From: Planctomycetaceae bacterium
GTDB lineage: Bacteria; Planctomycetota; Planctomycetia; Planctomycetales; Planctomycetaceae
DNA length: 8,407 nt
Reading direction: 5' to 3'
Assembly: GCA_003503535.1 (NCBI GenBank)
Contig: DOCI01000086.1
Span: forward strand, 14,114 to 22,520
The notes beneath the pieces were generated by a model, which saw only the letters and a program-made list of their open reading frames with translations, was not told the DNA's origin and made no database searches. Each line of letters begins with the position of its first letter. The first letter of the stretch is position 1. Of the stretch, positions 6,402 through 8,407 are shown piece after piece. A program made the position numbers and the translations under genes.

Positions 6402-7403
6402 TTATGAGCGATCCAGCGTTGGTTGCTCGCGTGGAGCTGTTGTCATACCGACCGACCAGTTGGTGACATTTCTCTGGATCGGTTCAACAGCCTTCTCAGT
6501 TTGCGGCCCCTGTTGTGGAGCAGACTGAGTCGTTGCAGCCGGTCCATCTTCCTGGCGGAGACGGAAGTATTCGGCGACATCGCCATGCATGCCCGGTTTG
6601 CTGGAGCTCCATTTCCAGAGTCCGTTTTCAGAGATGGCGATATCTGACTGAGGATTGAATTCGTACTTCTTGAGGAATTCCAATCGAGTGACATACATGC
6701 GGTTTTCTTTGTCGCCGTGCCACAGATGCAGAGTATCGCCGGGCACGTAGCCGATTTGGCCTTGAACCTGCTGATGTATTAACTCGGCTTGCTGTCGGTA
6801 ATATTCCTGGGTTTGTACAGAGAACGTTTTTTTAGCATGGAGCACAGCTCGTTCGATATCGCCACTCCAGGCGAAAGCCATGAAGGCATCGGCACCGCCG
6901 ATGATGTCCTGATCGAAAAGCCCCTCCGGTTGCAGAACTTCTCGACGAGCCGCCCAGGCACCGCCGGTGTGAAACCAGTGTTCGTGGAGCCGCTTTTCCA
7001 CATAGCCTTTGCCAAACGTTTCCAGTGAAGAGGTGATATGCCCCTGCAGATTCGTTTGATGAACCCGTTCACACAAATGGACGGCCAGATATTTGTCGAG
7101 TAGCTCTTCAGTCTGCTCGACCCAGTGACGATTCATGAAAATGAGATCGGTATCAATCCAGGCAACTTTGTCGCATTCGGGTGGCAAACTTTCGATTCCA
7201 ATGTTGAGCAGCCGTTCTTTCTGCCACATCACATTTTGAGAATTCCCTTCAATGGGGATCGCATCGGGAATGATAAACTGACCATTAAACGAAAGTTCAA
7301 CGGTCGTGACGGGATGCACGATCGCGTCTCGGAAACGAAAATAATTTTCGCGGTTGCGTCTGTAGTCGCACGGATTGTAAAAGCAGGTGACGATTCCCAG
7401 CAT
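6402..7403 (-). CDS. GT-A type glycosyltransferase, C-terminally truncated
   Basis: The 333-residue protein opens with MLGIVTCFYNPCDYRRNREN, a planctomycete-type glycosyltransferase start. It has AWIDTDLIFMN at 81-91, whose Asp-Thr-Asp is the likely metal and nucleotide-sugar DxD motif, then HTGGAWAARREVL at 145-157 and GGADAFMAFAWSGD at 169-182, typical acceptor-side segments of GT-A enzymes, and LHLWHGDKENR at 225-235. Residues about 286-312 are a Gln/Pro/Thr-rich linker, and the last 20 residues are the opening of a second glycosyltransferase domain that is cut off by a stop. The start at 7403 is well supported by AAGGAG five bases upstream. No signal peptide or membrane segment is present, so it probably works in the cytoplasm on a glycan precursor. 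The donor and acceptor are unknown. The first domain looks intact and probably active. Confidence 0.85.
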   Translation of the reverse strand: MLGIVTCFYNPCDYRRNRENYFRFRDAIVHPVTTVELSFNGQFIIPDAIPIEGNSQNVMWQKERLLNIGIESLPPECDKVAWIDTDLIFMNRHWVEQTEELLDKYLAVHLCERVHQTNLQGHITSSLETFGKGYVEKRLHEHWFHTGGAWAARREVLQPEGLFDQDIIGGADAFMAFAWSGDIERAVLHAKKTFSVQTQEYYRQQAELIHQQVQGQIGYVPGDTLHLWHGDKENRMYVTRLEFLKKYEFNPQSDIAISENGLWKWSSSKPGMHGDVAEYFRLRQEDGPAATTQSAPQQGPQTEKAVEPIQRNVTNWSVGMTTAPREQPTLDRS

Positions 7404-7654
7404 GATAGCTCCTTAAGCAGATCTTGATTGAACAAAAAAACCGATGTTCTTTATTCAACAAAGATGTGGTGCGCCGGAGGCCAGGACTTTTGTAAGCAAT
7501 TACAAATGCAGGCTGCAGAAAATCTCCCTCTTCAATGTCAAGCTCGTTTTGGGACTTAGATCAGCCGGATCGCAAAGAATTGCGGCATCCCACTGAGTTC
7601 AATTCGTTTGGGTTATGCATGTCCACAAAAGTTTGAACAAGCCCCCCCAGCATC
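7404..7654. promoter_or_regulatory. Divergent intergenic control region
   Basis: This 251-base region lies between the start of the glycosyltransferase on the minus strand and the right-edge gene on the plus strand, so it should hold promoters for both. Visible items are the strong AAGGAG at 7409-7414 serving the minus-strand gene, and an AT-rich inverted repeat at 7428-7458. Downstream of that, no promoter hexamers stand out on the plus strand, and the start near 7655 has a run of seven C rather than a Shine-Dalgarno site. Confidence 0.5.
7428..7458. promoter_or_regulatory. AT-rich inverted repeat, possible operator
   Basis: TTGAACAAA (7428-7436) and TTTATTCAA (7450-7458) form 9-base arms with one mismatch around a 13-base spacer. 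The repeat sits 25-55 bases upstream of the ATG at 7403, where an operator or promoter would be expected. The arms are AT-rich, so chance is possible. Confidence 0.3.
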
Positions 7655-8407
7655 ATGATGCATCCCATGGATTTATGCGCAACTCATTCTGTTTCAGTAG
7701 ACAACTCTTTTTTCTTTGAAACGGAAAGTGATGGAATGCTATTAACAAGCAACAATTCAAACGACGCTAATGAAACCGGGCCATTTTATATCCCGGTCAC
7801 TCCTTTGCCAGAAGACATGCCGCTATTCATGCAAGCAGGTTCGGGGAGTGATGGCAGCGGCAGTGGGGACGGTGGAAGCAATGATGGCGGTGGAGGTGAT
7901 GATGGTGGAGGTGACGATGGCGGTGATGACGATGGCGGAGGAGACGGCGGTGGCGGTGATAACGGGGAAATCACGAATCCGCCACTCCCTGATAATCTTT
8001 GCCCACAGCATACAGGCAAGACAAATATTTGGACTTGCCTGATGAATCCCAATCTTTGGAAATTACCTCGCAGAGGTAAGGCAGCATTCAACTGGGATAT
8101 TGAACTCCCCAAACTTCCTAATGGCGAAGTTGATCCTGACGCAAGTCCATGCGATGCGGTTTGGACGGTCTTACCGACCGCATGTAGCAACGCCGGGGAA
8201 GCGGGCGATACGATCACCTGGAATACGGTGATTAATCCCCCCGATAACATAAATATCACTGACCCTCAGACAGGCGAGAATCCACCGGAGCGAAACCTCA
8301 ATACAATCATGACTGATCCTTGTGTATTTTCAGATTTCAACTTGAAATTTGACTACCGATGCCCGAATATGAGAGCGGTTTGGAAACAGGGCTTACGCAT
8401 CGATTGT
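7655..8407 (+). CDS. Partial protein with Asp/Gly-rich linker and cysteine-containing domain, runs off the right edge
   Basis: The frame is open for 251 codons to the window end, after an in-frame TGA at 7634. Starts at 7655, 7658 and 7667 lack a Shine-Dalgarno site. ATG at 7736 has GGAAAG eight bases upstream and is a good alternative, giving MLLTSNNSNDANETGPFYIP. Residues 1-61 contain no signal peptide or membrane segment and end in PLPEDMPLFMQAG. Residues 62 to about 104 are a Gly/Asp/Ser repeat linker. The rest has seven cysteines (NLCPQH, WTCLMN, SPCDAV, TACSNA, DPCVFS, YRCPNM, RIDC) and many Trp, Asn and Pro residues, as in an extracellular beta domain with disulfides. I do not recognise the family. 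A large modular protein continuing to the right, possibly an Rhs- or adhesin-like one, is possible but cannot be seen. It is divergent from the glycosyltransferase gene. Confidence 0.65.
   Translation, partial: MMHPMDLCATHSVSVDNSFFFETESDGMLLTSNNSNDANETGPFYIPVTPLPEDMPLFMQAGSGSDGSGSGDGGSNDGGGGDDGGGDDGGDDDGGGDGGGGDNGEITNPPLPDNLCPQHTGKTNIWTCLMNPNLWKLPRRGKAAFNWDIELPKLPNGEVDPDASPCDAVWTVLPTACSNAGEAGDTITWNTVINPPDNINITDPQTGENPPERNLNTIMTDPCVFSDFNLKFDYRCPNMRAVWKQGLRIDC
7838..7966 (+). repeat. Asp/Gly-coding imperfect minisatellite
   Basis: Short imperfect units of the type GGTGGAGGTGAYGATGGY are repeated, coding Gly-Gly-Gly-Asp-Asp runs inside the right-edge protein. Third-position variation among GGT, GGC and GGA suggests the tract is old and kept for its composition. 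Acidic Gly/Asp tracts serve as flexible spacers and sometimes bind calcium; no strict RTX nonapeptide is seen. On the opposite strand the tract gives a long Pro/Ser-rich open frame that is not a gene. Confidence 0.75.

Noticed and set aside
7838..7966. Tandem repeats as a CRISPR array
   Set aside because: The units are short, imperfect and in frame within a protein-coding sequence, with no unique spacers.
7786..8259. A 157-codon minus-strand frame rich in Pro and Ser
   Set aside because: Its Pro/Ser tract is simply the reverse of the Gly/Asp minisatellite of the plus-strand gene.

Overview
The window looks like a piece of a Planctomycetota chromosome, perhaps a Gimesia- or Rubinisphaera-like lineage. 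This is inferred from moderate GC, weak or absent Shine-Dalgarno sites at several starts, single-gene glycosyltransferases of planctomycete style, a GT25-sulfotransferase fusion, and a degraded IS66 transposase of planctomycete type. No rRNA, tRNA or other marker gene is present, so the placement is indirect.

Layout from left to right. Bases 1-124 hold the start of a small minus-strand frame that leaves the window. Bases about 237-636 are a frameshifted relic of an IS66 transposase, followed to about 1027 by sequence with no recognisable gene. Bases 1028-2419 (minus) encode a GT25 glycosyltransferase fused to a sulfotransferase-like domain. Bases 2420-2759 are intergenic, with a strong intrinsic terminator for the operon to the right and an upstream element of the GT25 gene. 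Bases 2760-3125 (minus) encode a small beta-rich protein, the likely immunity partner of the next gene. Bases 3167-6196 (minus) encode a 1009-residue protein: a GT2 glycosyltransferase, a long serine-rich linker, a hydrophobic pre-toxin-like region and a C-terminal toxin-like domain. Bases 6402-7403 (minus) encode a separate GT-A glycosyltransferase whose C-terminus runs into the decayed start of a second glycosyltransferase domain. Bases 7404-7654 are the divergent control region. From 7655 to the right edge (+) an open frame with an Asp/Gly repeat linker and a cysteine-containing domain continues out of the window.

How it fits together. Three glycosyltransferases and a sulfotransferase point to a locus for sulfated surface or secreted glycan. 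The most unusual item is the polymorphic-toxin-like arrangement inside it: a glycosyltransferase carrying a C-terminal toxin module, followed 41 bases later by a small immunity-like gene and then a terminator. The GT2-toxin protein and the unrelated right-edge protein both switch from folded sequence to a low-complexity linker at a similar short Met-Gln-x-(Ser/Gly)-(Gly/Ser) motif, which may mark a shared modular scheme. Two genes also share an upstream element of about 28-30 bases.
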